Notes under the pieces: model-generated
Database searches by the model: none
Told to the model about the DNA's origin: nothing
Seen by the model: only the letters and a program-made list of their open reading frames with translations
Program-made: the position numbers and the translations under genes
Shown: in pieces, positions 16,896-25,743 of the stretch
Numbering within the stretch: the first letter of the stretch is position 1
Layout: the number at the start of each line of letters is the position of its first letter
Origin: Bradyrhizobium sp. AZCC 2176
Lineage (GTDB): Bacteria; Pseudomonadota; Alphaproteobacteria; Rhizobiales; Xanthobacteraceae
DNA length: 64,000 nucleotides
Direction of reading: 5' to 3'
Assembly: GCF_036924645.1 (NCBI RefSeq)
Contig: NZ_JAZHRX010000001.1
Location: forward strand, 1,302,001-1,366,000

Positions 16896-18394
16896 TGGAA
16901 ACTTTCGCTGCGCTCGCGCATGGCATGGCTGTCGCCGTGCAGCCGATGAACCTGCTCTACGCGCTGATCGGCGTGTTCCTCGGCACCGCGGTCGGCGTGC
17001 TGCCCGGCATCGGTCCGGCGCTCACGGTCGCGTTGCTGCTGCCGGTCACTTACAAGCTCGATCCCGGCGGCTCGCTGATCATGTTCGCCGGCATCTATTA
17101 CGGCGGCATGTATGGCGGATCGACCACCGCCATCCTCATCAACACGCCCGGCGAGAGCGCCTCGATGGCGACCGCGCTCGAAGGCAACAAGATGGCCAAG
17201 GCCGGCCGCGGCGGTCCGGCGCTGGCGACGTCGGCGATCGGCTCGTTCGTCGCGGGCACCATTGCCACCATCGGCCTCGCCTTTCTGGCGCCGTGGCTGG
17301 TGGATTTTGCCGTGCGCTTCGGGCCTGAAGATTATTTCGCGCTGATGTGCGTGGCCTTCGTGACGGTGTCCGCGACCTTCGGAGATTCGCCGATCCGCGG
17401 ACTGACCAGCCTGTTTGTCGGGCTGACGCTCGGGCTGATCGGCATCGACAAGCTCACCGGCCAGGCCCGGCTCGCGTTCGGCATCCCCGAACTGCTCGAC
17501 GGCGTCGAGGTGACGACGCTGGCGGTCGGCCTGTTCGCTGTGGGCGAAGCGCTCTACGTCGCATCGCGCCGCCATCACGCCGAGGAGAAGATCGAGCCGG
17601 TGCGCGGCTCGCTGTGGATGACGAGGGAGGATTGGAAGCGGTCGTGGAAGGCGTGGCTGCGCGGGACGATGTTCGGCTTCCCGATCGGCGCGCTTCCGGC
17701 CGGCGGCGCGGAGATTCCGACATTCCTGTCCTACTCGACCGAGAAGCGGCTGTCGAAACATCCGGAGGAATTCGGCAAGGGCGCGATCGAGGGCGTCGCC
17801 GGCCCGGAAGCCGCCAACAACGCTTCCGCCGCCGGTACGCTTGTGCCGCTGCTGACGCTCGGCCTTCCGACCTCGGCAACGGCAGCGATGATGCTGGCGG
17901 GCTTTCAGCAATACGGCCTGAACCCGGGACCGCTGCTGTTCGCCGAGCGGCCCGATTTGGTGTGGGGCCTGATCGCCAGCCTGTTCATCGCCAACGTCAT
18001 GCTGCTGGTGCTCAACCTGCCGCTGGTCGGCCTGTGGGTGAAACTGCTCGCGATCCCGCAGCCGTGGCTGTACGCCGGCATTCTCGTGTTCGCGACCATG
18101 GGCACCATCGCGGCCAAACCGTCGGTCGTCGAGCTGTCGATGCTGGCAGGTTTTGGCGTGCTGGGCTTCTTGATGCGCCGGTTCGACTTTCCGATCGCGC
18201 CTGTCGTCGTTGGTCTCATCTTAGGGCCCATCGCCGAAAGCCAGTTGCGCCGCGCGCTCGCCATCAGCCTCGGCGACCCCATCGTGCTGTTGCAAAGCCC
18301 GATGTCGGCGACGCTGCTCGGTATCGCGCTGATCGCGCTGCTGGCCCCGTTCGTGCTGAAGGGGCTCGGCCGGTTCAAGGCGAGCGAGGATTAG
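16895..18394 (+). CDS. tctA: Tripartite tricarboxylate transporter large membrane subunit
   Basis: A 499-residue polytopic carrier with the duplicated TctA signature: [20 protein letters not shown] near residue 30, [16 protein letters not shown] near 75, then [18 protein letters not shown] and [12 protein letters not shown] in the second half. With TctB and the binding protein it takes up a di- or tricarboxylate using an ion gradient. The start is ATG at 16895, sharing one base with the tctB stop. The open frame extends far upstream, but that part is the tctB gene in another frame. Confidence 0.96.
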   Translation: METFAALAHGMAVAVQPMNLLYALIGVFLGTAVGVLPGIGPALTVALLLPVTYKLDPGGSLIMFAGIYYGGMYGGSTTAILINTPGESASMATALEGNKMAKAGRGGPALATSAIGSFVAGTIATIGLAFLAPWLVDFAVRFGPEDYFALMCVAFVTVSATFGDSPIRGLTSLFVGLTLGLIGIDKLTGQARLAFGIPELLDGVEVTTLAVGLFAVGEALYVASRRHHAEEKIEPVRGSLWMTREDWKRSWKAWLRGTMFGFPIGALPAGGAEIPTFLSYSTEKRLSKHPEEFGKGAIEGVAGPEAANNASAAGTLVPLLTLGLPTSATAAMMLAGFQQYGLNPGPLLFAERPDLVWGLIASLFIANVMLLVLNLPLVGLWVKLLAIPQPWLYAGILVFATMGTIAAKPSVVELSMLAGFGVLGFLMRRFDFPIAPVVVGLILGPIAESQLRRALAISLGDPIVLLQSPMSATLLGIALIALLAPFVLKGLGRFKASED

Positions 18395-18621
18395 GCGTGG
18401 ACATATTAGCGCGCAGCCAAATTCGGATTAAGGCGAGTTGAATTGATTTTCGCTTTCGGCGTCACAGCGGACATGGCTGGACTTGCTGCTGGGTCGCCCC
18501 TGTAGCGAATGACCCCGGCGGACTTGGGCGGCGAAGATTGGGCTCTGACTGGGATTGTCAGCCCACCTGTGGCGGCATTATCATTGACGTCTTTCATTCC
18601 TCATTTTTGCTGGAGCAATCC

Positions 18622-18837
18622 ATGTCACGTTTCGCATTTGCGGTTCTCGCTATTACACTCTTTGCCGGTATGGCCTGCGCTTTCGTGTCGGAGGCACGAG
18701 CGGCGGCCGCAGTTTGTGACGTCGCTGCGTGCATAAACACCAAGTGCAAGCGCGCAACTGGAAGCAACAGTCAGCGCTGCAATTCGAATTGCCAGATCGA
18801 TATAGCGGAGAATAAGAAGAAAAGGCTCTGCAAGTAA
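18622..18837 (+). CDS. Small secreted six-cysteine protein
   Basis: The 71-residue product has a signal peptide (MSRFAFAVLAITLFAGMACA, probable cleavage after SEARA near residue 27). The short mature part of about 45 residues has six cysteines (VCDVAACINTKCKRATG, RCNSNCQ, RLCK) and is rich in Asn, Lys and Ser. The cysteine count suggests three disulfide bonds in the periplasm or outside the cell. TGGAG 6 bases before the ATG supports the start. A weak hairpin (AGCCGA/TCGGCT) overlaps the stop. No family is recognised. Confidence 0.65.
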   Translation: MSRFAFAVLAITLFAGMACAFVSEARAAAAVCDVAACINTKCKRATGSNSQRCNSNCQIDIAENKKKRLCK

Positions 18838-19138
18838 GCCGACACTCGGCTTAACCAAACCAATGTCGCATCGAGAGGGTTATCTGCCGCTTTGCAGGCT
18901 ACGTTCGCTGCTGGCACTTTGCGTCGTGCGTTGCGATGTGGAATTTGGTTCACTAGCGGGCATATCGCACGTCGAGTAGCCATCAATCCCGATTTATGGG
19001 TATGCCGCCCTGATCCTCCCAGCCGAGTAATGGACCCGTTTGAAGTCACGACCGGCACAATTCTTGCTCGAATCTACTGTGCCTGAATGCATCCGCCTGC
19101 GGATCGCCTGTTTCCTGGCATATTGGATTTGAATCATT
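18838..19138. other. Intergenic stretch, nothing recognised
   Basis: This 301-base stretch has lower GC than its neighbours and no convincing gene; the 64-codon frame at 18892-19086 has no ribosome site and no protein-like composition. It must hold the promoter of the phosphoesterase gene, but no clear -35/-10 pair stands out. Confidence 0.5.
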
Positions 19139-19966
19139 ATGCGCTGCCTTGTCGTTGCCGATTTGCATTATTCATTGCCGCAGTTCGACTGGCTGCTGGC
19201 GGCAGCTCCTGAATTCGACGTCGTCATTTTCGCCGGCGACGCGCTCGACATCGGGTCGTTCGTCGATTTCCGCGCGCAGATTCTCGTCGTGAAGAAATAT
19301 CTGTCGCTGCTGTCCCGCGTCACGCGCATCATTCTCTGCTCGGGCAATCACGACCTCGACGAACGCAGCGCGGAAGGCGAAAAGATCGCGCGCTGGGTCG
19401 GCGATATCCGCGAGCTCGGCATCGCCTGCGACGGCGACAGCCTCACCATCGGCGACACGCGCTTCACGGTGTGTCCGTGGTGGGACGGACCGCTGGTCAA
19501 GGGCCGCATCGAATCCCAGCTTCGCGACGCCGCGGCGGAACGGGCGCAACGCTGGATCTGGGTGCATCATGCGCCGCCGGCGAATTCGCCGACGAGCTGG
19601 GGCGGCAAGCGGTTTTTCGGCGACGTCGAGTTGGTGCAATGGATCGCGCAGTACCAGCCGTCAATGGTGATCTCGGGCCACGTGCATCAGTCACCTTTCA
19701 TCCCCGACGGCTCATGGTTCGACCGTCTCGGCACCACCTGGGTATTCAACACCGGCCTGCAGCACGGCCGTCCGCCGGTCTATATCGTGCTCGACCTCGA
19801 TGAGGGCGCGGCGTTCTGGCTTGCGGCCGGCGAAGCCCAACGCATCGACCTGCGCGCGCCCTTGGCTCGGCCGGCGGCGGCAATCGAGACCCCGCCGACC
19901 TGGCTTACATCCTTGGGTCGGATTGCCGATCCGAGCCTGGCGAAACCTGCGTCGGCGGCAGGTTGA
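19139..19966 (+). CDS. Calcineurin-like metallophosphoesterase
   Basis: A 275-residue protein with all metal-binding motifs of the family in order: Asp8-x-His10 (ADLH), GDALD at about 33-37, GNHDLD at 69-74, the paired VHHAPP, and GHVHQS near residue 180. These bind two metal ions for phosphoester hydrolysis. No signal peptide is present. The physiological substrate cannot be told from the sequence. The last 62 bases overlap the 3' end of the convergent cyclic-nucleotide-binding gene. Confidence 0.92.
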   Translation: MRCLVVADLHYSLPQFDWLLAAAPEFDVVIFAGDALDIGSFVDFRAQILVVKKYLSLLSRVTRIILCSGNHDLDERSAEGEKIARWVGDIRELGIACDGDSLTIGDTRFTVCPWWDGPLVKGRIESQLRDAAAERAQRWIWVHHAPPANSPTSWGGKRFFGDVELVQWIAQYQPSMVISGHVHQSPFIPDGSWFDRLGTTWVFNTGLQHGRPPVYIVLDLDEGAAFWLAAGEAQRIDLRAPLARPAAAIETPPTWLTSLGRIADPSLAKPASAAG

Positions 19967-20396
19967 TCATGCTCTGCAGGAGTTCGCCGACCATCGAGAG
20001 GTGGTTGCCGTGGCCGGCATATTGATGCATCAGGTCGGCCAGATAGGTGTTGGCGACGTTGAGGCGTTGCGCCAGCAGGCGCGCGATCAACAGCGCCACC
20101 GCCGGCTGGTCGCGCAGGAACGCCGCCGCGTCGTCGAACTCGTAGACGACGGAATCGGCGGCGGCGCGCACGGTCGCGGTGTGGGGCTGCTCGAGCAGGA
20201 CCGACATTTCGCCGAGCATCGCCCCCGGCTCGGTCAGAACGGCGACGACGCTATCGCCCTTGACGACTTCCAGCCTTCCCTCGAGCAGGACGAACAGATG
20301 TCCGGTCTTGCTGCCCTCATGAAGGACAAGCGCGCCTGCCAGCACCTCTCGCTTCATTCCGCCGGTACAATAGTCCAGGATCGCGCGCATCAGCAT
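19905..20396 (-). CDS. Cyclic nucleotide-binding (CAP_ED) domain protein
   Basis: A 163-residue protein made of one cNMP-binding fold: FVLLEGRLEVVKGD, then AVLTEPGAMLGEMSVLLEQPHTATVRAAADS. This holds the phosphate-binding cassette with Gly-Glu and, in place of the usual Arg-Ser/Thr pair, HTATVRA. There is no DNA-binding helix-turn-helix, so it may act through a partner. It converges with the phosphoesterase gene and the two overlap by 62 bases. Metallophosphoesterase next to a nucleotide-binding protein suggests but does not prove a link through cyclic nucleotides. Confidence 0.88.
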   Translation of the reverse strand: MLMRAILDYCTGGMKREVLAGALVLHEGSKTGHLFVLLEGRLEVVKGDSVVAVLTEPGAMLGEMSVLLEQPHTATVRAAADSVVYEFDDAAAFLRDQPAVALLIARLLAQRLNVANTYLADLMHQYAGHGNHLSMVGELLQSMINLPPTQVSPGSDRQSDPRM

Positions 20397-20526
20397 CGTC
20401 TCCGCTCCAGCCCAGACTAGGCACTGATGATGCCAAGGTCGAACGGATAACGTGCGCTTCGCTGCTCAAAATGTCAGCACGGAGCGCCCAGCGTCGGCGC
20501 GCGCTGGCGCAGCCCACGACCGAACA

Positions 20527-20844
20527 TCATATCTTTTCGAGTATGGCGGCTTTCAGCTTGGCGATGCGCGCTTCATCGCGCTTGTAGAACGTCCACTGCT
20601 TGACGCGCTTGGCGCTCACTAGTCCCGCCTGCGACAATATCTTCAGATGCTCGCTCACGGTGGGCTGGCTGACGCCGAGCTTCTCGGCAATCAACACGCC
20701 GCAGACCCCATCCTTGACAAGGTCGCCGTCGACCTGCGGCCGAAAGTGCGCCCGGGGGCGTTTCAGCCATTCCAGGATCAACAGCCGCCGATCGCTGGCG
20801 AGCGCGCGAAAAGCAGACTCGACGTCATCCTCGAAAGAAGTCAT
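20527..20844 (-). CDS. ArsR family transcriptional regulator
   Basis: A 105-residue winged-helix protein with the ArsR recognition helix (GVSQPTVSEHLKILSQAGLV, about residues 57-76) and the beta-wing VKQWTFYKRDE. The metal-binding ELCVCDL motif of ArsR is missing; a single Cys lies in DGVCGVL. It therefore probably senses something other than arsenic, or interacts with a small ligand. It diverges from the dehydratase gene with a 71-bp gap containing a palindrome. Confidence 0.9.
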   Translation of the reverse strand: MTSFEDDVESAFRALASDRRLLILEWLKRPRAHFRPQVDGDLVKDGVCGVLIAEKLGVSQPTVSEHLKILSQAGLVSAKRVKQWTFYKRDEARIAKLKAAILEKI

Positions 20845-20848
20845 ATTG

Positions 20849-20870
20849 CTAATTAGCTAAGTGACTAATT
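20849..20870. promoter_or_regulatory. AT-rich palindromic operator candidate
   Basis: TTAGCTAA at 20853-20860 is a perfect palindrome, and CTAATT occurs both before it (20849) and after it (20865). It lies 5-25 bases upstream of the ArsR-family start and about 45 bases before the dehydratase start, a typical position for auto-control of both genes. Confidence 0.5.
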
Positions 20871-20915
20871 CCTGTCAACAAGCCTTTCCTTCAACAAGCC
20901 TTGGAGTGCCTTGGA

Positions 20916-21872
20916 ATGAACGCGCCGGTGGATGCGGTAACTTCAGAAATGATCGCACAATGCGAGAGGCTCATTCGGCCCTTCATCCGGCGAACGCCAG
21001 TCGTCGACGTCGATGCGGCCGAGTTCGGCCCTCCCGGCCCTACGCTGACGCTCAAGTTGGAGCTGCTTCAGCACTCCGGCTCGTTCAAGGCGCGCGGCGC
21101 GTTCGCCAATCTCTTGACCCGTGACGTACCGAAGGCCGGCGTGGTCGCGGCGTCGGGCGGCAACCACGGCGCGGCGGTCGCCTATGCCGCGATGAAGCTT
21201 GGCAAGCCGGCCAAGATTTTCGTTCCGAACATCTCTTCGCCGGCGAAGCTGCAGCGGATCCGCGACTATGGCGCCGACCTCGCGATCGAGGGCGACCGCT
21301 ATGCCGACGCGCTCGCGGCAAGCGAGAACTGGGCGCAGCAAACCGGCGCACTGCAAGTGCCGGCCTTCGATCAGAAGGAAACCATCATGGGACAGGGAAC
21401 GCTCGGCCTCGAGCTCTCCGGTCAGGCGCCGGATATCGACACGCTGCTCGTATCGGTAGGCGGCGGCGGGCTGATCGCAGGAATCGCCGCCTGGTACGCC
21501 GGCCGTATCAAGGTGATTGGCGTCGAGCCGCTGGCATCGCCGACGTTGACCAGAGCCTTTGAAGCCGGCCGGCCGATCGATGCGGAGGCCGGAGGTCTGG
21601 CGGCGGATTCGCTGGCGCCGCGGCGCGTCGGCGAACAGGTCTTTCCGATCGTGCAAAAATACGCGCGGCACACCGTGCTGGTTTCCGACGCCGCAATCGC
21701 CGAGGCGCAGGCTGAGCTTTGGCGCGCCTTGCGCATCGTGGCAGAACCGGGTGGCGCAGCGGCATTCTCAGCGATCCTGTCGGGCGCCTACAGGCCCGTC
21801 GCCGGCGAGCGCGTTGCTGTCATCATCAGCGGCGGTAACACCACAGCCGTCAATTTCGACCTCACCCGTTGA
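20916..21872 (+). CDS. Threonine/serine dehydratase family protein (PLP, fold type II)
   Basis: A 318-residue PLP enzyme. The Schiff-base lysine is Lys58 in SGSFKARGA. ASGGNHGAAVAY binds the substrate carboxylate and SVGGGGLIAGIAA the PLP phosphate. The end GGNTTAVNF is also of this family. Such enzymes deaminate L-threonine or L-serine, or racemise serine. It lacks the regulatory ACT domain of biosynthetic IlvA, which points to a catabolic enzyme or racemase. GGAG at 20903-20906 supports the start at 20916. Confidence 0.9.
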   Translation: MNAPVDAVTSEMIAQCERLIRPFIRRTPVVDVDAAEFGPPGPTLTLKLELLQHSGSFKARGAFANLLTRDVPKAGVVAASGGNHGAAVAYAAMKLGKPAKIFVPNISSPAKLQRIRDYGADLAIEGDRYADALAASENWAQQTGALQVPAFDQKETIMGQGTLGLELSGQAPDIDTLLVSVGGGGLIAGIAAWYAGRIKVIGVEPLASPTLTRAFEAGRPIDAEAGGLAADSLAPRRVGEQVFPIVQKYARHTVLVSDAAIAEAQAELWRALRIVAEPGGAAAFSAILSGAYRPVAGERVAVIISGGNTTAVNFDLTR

Positions 21873-21921
21873 GCGCCGATGATTGCGTCCCCCGCGCAAG
21901 GCGGCGGTGGCTCGTCCACAC

Positions 21922-21962
21922 TTTGGAATCACTCTAAATCATTTCGCTGGAATCCTTCTAAA
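21922..21962 (+). promoter_or_regulatory. Two direct iron-control-element-like boxes
   Basis: TTTGGAATCACTCTAAA (21922-21938) and CGCTGGAATCCTTCTAAA (21945-21962) are spaced 24 bases apart. Both resemble the Irr-binding iron control element of Bradyrhizobium (TTTAGAA, short spacer, TTCTAAA). They lie about 90-130 bases upstream of an iron ABC binding protein gene, so control by Irr is likely. Confidence 0.6.
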
Positions 21963-22053
21963 TCGGGCCATTCGCGACATCCAGTCGCTGACGGCATGGC
22001 AGTCGCTGCGCTACTGAAACCGGCATCTTCACCAGCTTTGTCGGGCAGCTTTC

Positions 22054-23079
22054 ATGATCAAATTTCGCGCTACCGCCGCAACCGCAGCGTTGCTTTGTTT
22101 CACCGCGTTCGGGGCCGCGCCGGCGTCCGCCGACGGCGAGGTCAATGTCTACACCTATCGCGAAACCAAGCTGATCCAGCCGTTGTTCGACGCCTTCACC
22201 AAGGACACCGGCATCAAGGTCAATGTCGTCTCGGCGAGTTCGGGCCTCGAGCAGCGCATGAAGGCGGAAGGCGCCAACAGCCCCGCCGACGTGCTGCTGA
22301 CGGTCGACATCGGCCGCATCGACGAGGCCGTGCAGGCCGGCGTCACCCAGCCGATCAAGTCGGTGGTGATCGACGAGATCGTGCCGGCGCAATATCGCGA
22401 TCCTGATGGCCACTGGGCCGGCATCTCGATGCGCGCGCGGGTGATCTACGCCTCGAAGGACCGCGTCAAGCAGGACAAGATCACCTACGAAGAGCTCGCC
22501 GACCCCAAGTGGAAGGGCAAGATCTGCATCCGCTCCGGCCAGCACATCTACAATAACGGTCTGTTCGCGGCCTACACGGCCAAGTACGGCGAGGCCAAAG
22601 CCGAGGAGTGGCTTAAGGGCCTGAAAGCCAATCTGGCGCAAAAGCCCTCGGGCGGCGACCGCGAAGCCGCGCGCGACGTCGCGGCCGCCAAGTGCGACAT
22701 CGGCATCGGCAACACCTATTACTGGGCGCTGATGATGAACAACGATCCCGAGAAGAAGCCGTGGGCGGAAGCCACCAAGGTGATCCTGCCGACGTTTGAA
22801 GGCGGTGGCACCCACGTCAATCTCTCCGGCGTCCTGTTGGCCAAGCACGCGCCCAACAAGGCCAACGGCGTCAAGCTGATCGAGTGGCTTGTCAGCGACA
22901 AGGCGCAGCAGATCTACGCCGATTCCAACTACGAATATCCGGTTCGCGCCGGCGTCGCCGTCAACCCGACGATTGCGGGCTACGGCAAGCTGACCGCCGA
23001 TCCGCTCCCGATCGCCAAGATCGCCGCCAACCGCAAGGCAGCCTCGACGCTGGTGGACAAGGTCGGGTTCGATAATTGA
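22054..23079 (+). CDS. fbpA: Iron(III) ABC transporter substrate-binding protein, FbpA type
   Basis: A 341-residue periplasmic binding protein. It has a signal peptide (cleavage near APASA, residue 26), then the family start EVNVYTYRETKLIQPLFDAF, DVLLTVDIGRIDEA, and the iron-ligand region with adjacent tyrosines GIGNTYYWALMM. It delivers ferric iron to an inner-membrane permease. The permease gene follows after 103 bases with a stem-loop between. Two Irr-box-like sites lie upstream, which fits iron control. No ATPase gene is nearby. Confidence 0.93.
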   Translation: MIKFRATAATAALLCFTAFGAAPASADGEVNVYTYRETKLIQPLFDAFTKDTGIKVNVVSASSGLEQRMKAEGANSPADVLLTVDIGRIDEAVQAGVTQPIKSVVIDEIVPAQYRDPDGHWAGISMRARVIYASKDRVKQDKITYEELADPKWKGKICIRSGQHIYNNGLFAAYTAKYGEAKAEEWLKGLKANLAQKPSGGDREAARDVAAAKCDIGIGNTYYWALMMNNDPEKKPWAEATKVILPTFEGGGTHVNLSGVLLAKHAPNKANGVKLIEWLVSDKAQQIYADSNYEYPVRAGVAVNPTIAGYGKLTADPLPIAKIAANRKAASTLVDKVGFDN

Positions 23080-23111
23080 TCGCACCAAGTCGCGACAGTC
23101 ATTCCGCCAAC

Positions 23112-23140
23112 ATGCCCTCTTCCTCCCCGGGAGAGGGCAT
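23112..23140 (+). other. Stem-loop between binding protein and permease genes
   Basis: ATGCCCTCT and AGAGGGCAT form a perfect 9-bp stem with an 11-base loop, without a T run. Such structures often protect the mRNA of a binding protein and lower expression of the permease. Confidence 0.55.
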
Positions 23141-23182
23141 AATGCTGCATGGGTTTCCGGCTGCTCGCCGATGTGAGCCGGC

Positions 23183-24829
23183 GTGACCCGAACCACGCAC
23201 GCGGGGTGGATCGCCGCAGTGATCGCGGTCGCGACCGCCATCCTGGTGGCCGCCCCCGTCATCTCCATCATCGCGCTGGCGCTGCAGCCGGCGCCTGATG
23301 TCTGGCAGCCCCTCATCGAATACGTACTGCCGCGGAGCCTTCTCGACACGGCGCTCCTGCTCGGCGGCGTCGGCGCCCTGTCGCTTGCGATCGGCACCGG
23401 CACGGCCTGGATCGTCTCGCTGCATGAATTCCGCGGCCGGCAAATGCTGCTCTGGCTGGTGCCGCTGCCGCTCGCGATCCCGACCTACCTCGCGGCCTAC
23501 GTCTATGTCGATTTGTTCGAGCCGCTCGGCCTGGTCCACCGGACGCTCGCACTTTGGCTGCCGCTGCAGGACGCGGTGCGCCTGCTTCCCAGCCTGCGCT
23601 CGCTGCCCGGCGCCATCATCGTGATCGCACTGGTGCTCTACCCTTACGTCTATCTGTCGGCGCGCACGATGTTCCAGTTCCAGAGCGCCGAGTTCACTGA
23701 AGCCGCGAAGACGCTCGGCGCCGGACGCTGGACCACCTTCTGGCGTATCTCGCTGCCGATGGCGCGTCCCGCACTCGCCGTCGGCGTCGCGCTAGTGTCG
23801 CTGGAGACGCTGAACGATATCGGCGCCAGCGAATATCTCGGTGTCCGCACGCTGACGGTCTCGGTGTTCACGACCTGGCTCAACCGCGGCAGCCTCGCCG
23901 GCGCCGCGCAATTGTCCTGCTTCATGCTGGCGATCGTGGCCGGACTGATCGCGATCGAGCGTTACGGCCGGCGCAACGTCACGACGGAGTTTTCCGCCGA
24001 AAGCCCGCGGCTGACGCAACGGACAACGCTTGCCGGCATCAAGGGCGGTTTCGCATTCGCGGCCTGCCTGCTGCCGGTCTGCCTCGGATTTCTGGTGCCG
24101 CTGCTGTATCTCGCGCATCAGAGTTTCAAGCGCGGGCTGTTTGCGAATTTCGACATGGCGCTGTGGCGCGACGCCTTCAACTCGATCGCGTTTGCGAGCC
24201 TTGCGACGCTCGCCGCGCTGCTGCTCGGCTTTGCGACCATTCTGGCCTGGCGCTGGCGGCCGAACAGGCTGCGCTTCGTCGCGATGAACATCGCGCAATT
24301 GGGTTACACGCTGCCCGGGCTCGTGCTGGCGCTCGGGCTGCTCGCGCCGGTGCTCGCCATCGACAACGCGCTGAACGCGCTCGCCGCATCGCTCGGACGA
24401 TCGCTGCCGGGACTGATCATGGTCGGCTCCGGCGCTGCCGTTGTCATCGCCTATGTGATCCGCTTTCTGGCGGTGCCGACCGGATTCATCAAGGCAGGGT
24501 TCGAGCGGATCCCGCGCGATTACGACGACAGCGCGCGCGCCGTCGGCGCCGGCCAGACCACGACGATGCGGCTGATCCATCTGCCGCTCTTGCGCCCCGC
24601 CATGCTCGGCGCCGTCATCGTGGTATTCGTGGATTGCCTCAAAGAGCTGCCGGCGACGCTGCTGTTGCGGCCGCTCAACGTCGAAACGCTGGCGACCTCG
24701 ATCTACCAATACGCCAGCCGCGGCAGCTTTGAGGAAGGCGCGCTGGCGGCGCTACTGATCGTCGCCGCCAGCATCGGCCCGGTGGCGTGGCTGACAAGGT
24801 TTTCGGACATACCGAGCGGGCCGGCGTAG
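23183..24829 (+). CDS. fbpB: Iron ABC transporter permease, FbpB type
   Basis: A 548-residue protein formed of two fused permease halves, with about twelve membrane spans. Each half has an EAA loop for contact with the ATPase: EAAKTLGAGRWTTFWRISLP near residue 173, and DSARAVGAGQTTTMRLIHLP near 450. It forms the channel for ferric iron delivered by the FbpA-type protein. The start is GTG at 23183 with only a weak ribosome site. The ATPase gene expected in an fbpABC operon is missing; a repeat element follows the stop. Confidence 0.94.
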   Translation: MTRTTHAGWIAAVIAVATAILVAAPVISIIALALQPAPDVWQPLIEYVLPRSLLDTALLLGGVGALSLAIGTGTAWIVSLHEFRGRQMLLWLVPLPLAIPTYLAAYVYVDLFEPLGLVHRTLALWLPLQDAVRLLPSLRSLPGAIIVIALVLYPYVYLSARTMFQFQSAEFTEAAKTLGAGRWTTFWRISLPMARPALAVGVALVSLETLNDIGASEYLGVRTLTVSVFTTWLNRGSLAGAAQLSCFMLAIVAGLIAIERYGRRNVTTEFSAESPRLTQRTTLAGIKGGFAFAACLLPVCLGFLVPLLYLAHQSFKRGLFANFDMALWRDAFNSIAFASLATLAALLLGFATILAWRWRPNRLRFVAMNIAQLGYTLPGLVLALGLLAPVLAIDNALNALAASLGRSLPGLIMVGSGAAVVIAYVIRFLAVPTGFIKAGFERIPRDYDDSARAVGAGQTTTMRLIHLPLLRPAMLGAVIVVFVDCLKELPATLLLRPLNVETLATSIYQYASRGSFEEGALAALLIVAASIGPVAWLTRFSDIPSGPA

Positions 24830-24846
24830 GCCAAGCAACTGGATTT

Positions 24847-24978
24847 CCGTCGTCCCTGCCAACGCATGCCAACGCAGGGACCGATAACCACCGGCCGTTG
24901 TTGTTACGAAGGCAACTAGCCCCAGCGCTAAAAAGAGAGGCCGCAGAGTGTGGGTCCCTGCGTTCGCAAGGACGACGA
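24847..24978. repeat. Intergenic repeat, CGTCGTCCCTGC family, copy 1
   Basis: The element starts with CCGTCGTCCCTGCC and ends with GGTCCCTGCGTTCGCAAGGACGACGA, inverted with respect to each other, and has a variable middle. A second copy lies at 37883-38007. Confidence 0.8.
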
Positions 24979-24984
24979 CCCGTT

Positions 24985-25076
24985 GTAGGGTGGGCAAAGC
25001 GTCAGCGTGCCCACCACCTTTCCGCCTGTGCGGTGTAAATGGTGGGCACGGCGCTAAGCGCCTTTGCCCACCCTAC
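24985..25076. repeat. Intergenic palindromic repeat, GTAGGGTGGGCAAAG family, copy 2
   Basis: GTAGGGTGGGCAAAG at the left and CTTTGCCCACCCTAC at the right are perfect inverted arms; GTGCCCACCA / TGGTGGGCAC nest inside. It is the same family as 2892-2981 and lies 7 bases from the previous repeat. Confidence 0.9.
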
Positions 25077-25092
25077 GAGACCGGCACGATCG

Positions 25093-25743
25093 TCAGGCGT
25101 TCTTCAGCGCAACGCGGAATTCGGCTTCGGTCTTCGCCTTCACCTCGTCCAGGGTGACGCCGTCGGCGAGTTCGATCAGCGCCATGCCGTCCTTGCCGTG
25201 CTTGTCGATGGTGAAGACTGCCAGATCCGTTACCACCATGTCGACCACGCGCTCACCGGTCAGCGGCAAATTGCACGTCTTCAGAAGCTTCGGGCCGTCC
25301 TTGGCGGAGTGCTCCATGACGACGACGACGCGCTTGACGCCGGCGACGAGGTCCATCGCGCCGCCCATGCCCTTCACCATCTTGCCGGGGATCATCCAGT
25401 TGGCGAGGTCGCCGTTCTGCGCCACCTGCATCGCCCCCAGGATCGACAGATCGATATGCCCGCCGCGTACCATGCCGAAGGAGTCGGCGCTCGAGAAATA
25501 GCTGGTCGAGGGCAATTCGCTCACCGTCTGCTTGCCGGCGTTGATCAGGTCGGCGTCCACCTCGTCCTCATAAGGAAACGGGCCCATGCCGAGCATGCCG
25601 TTCTCGCTCTGCAGGCTGACGTCGATGCCGTCAGGGATATAGTTCGAGACCAGCGTCGGAATGCCGATGCCGAGGTTGACGTAATAGCCGTCGCGCAACT
25701 CTTTCGCGGCACGCGCAGCCATCTGTTCACGGGTCCAGGCCAT
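25093..25743 (-). CDS. scoB: 3-oxoacid CoA-transferase subunit B
   Basis: A 216-residue subunit of a succinyl-CoA:3-oxoacid CoA-transferase type enzyme. The catalytic glutamate is Glu47 in [10 protein letters not shown], and the coenzyme-binding glycine loops [12 protein letters not shown] and [11 protein letters not shown] are present. The enzyme moves CoA between succinate and acetoacetate (or 3-oxoadipate), linking ketone bodies or aromatic breakdown to the TCA cycle. In these bacteria it may also serve polyhydroxybutyrate turnover. The start shares one base with the scoA stop (TGATG). Confidence 0.93.
   Translation of the reverse strand: MAWTREQMAARAAKELRDGYYVNLGIGIPTLVSNYIPDGIDVSLQSENGMLGMGPFPYEDEVDADLINAGKQTVSELPSTSYFSSADSFGMVRGGHIDLSILGAMQVAQNGDLANWMIPGKMVKGMGGAMDLVAGVKRVVVVMEHSAKDGPKLLKTCNLPLTGERVVDMVVTDLAVFTIDKHGKDGMALIELADGVTLDEVKAKTEAEFRVALKNA

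Noticed and set aside
17347..18441. 364-codon plus-strand frame inside tctA
   Set aside because: It is an Arg-rich shadow in another frame of tctA.
24787..25157. Short plus-strand frames over the repeat pair
   Set aside because: They are translations of the repeat elements.
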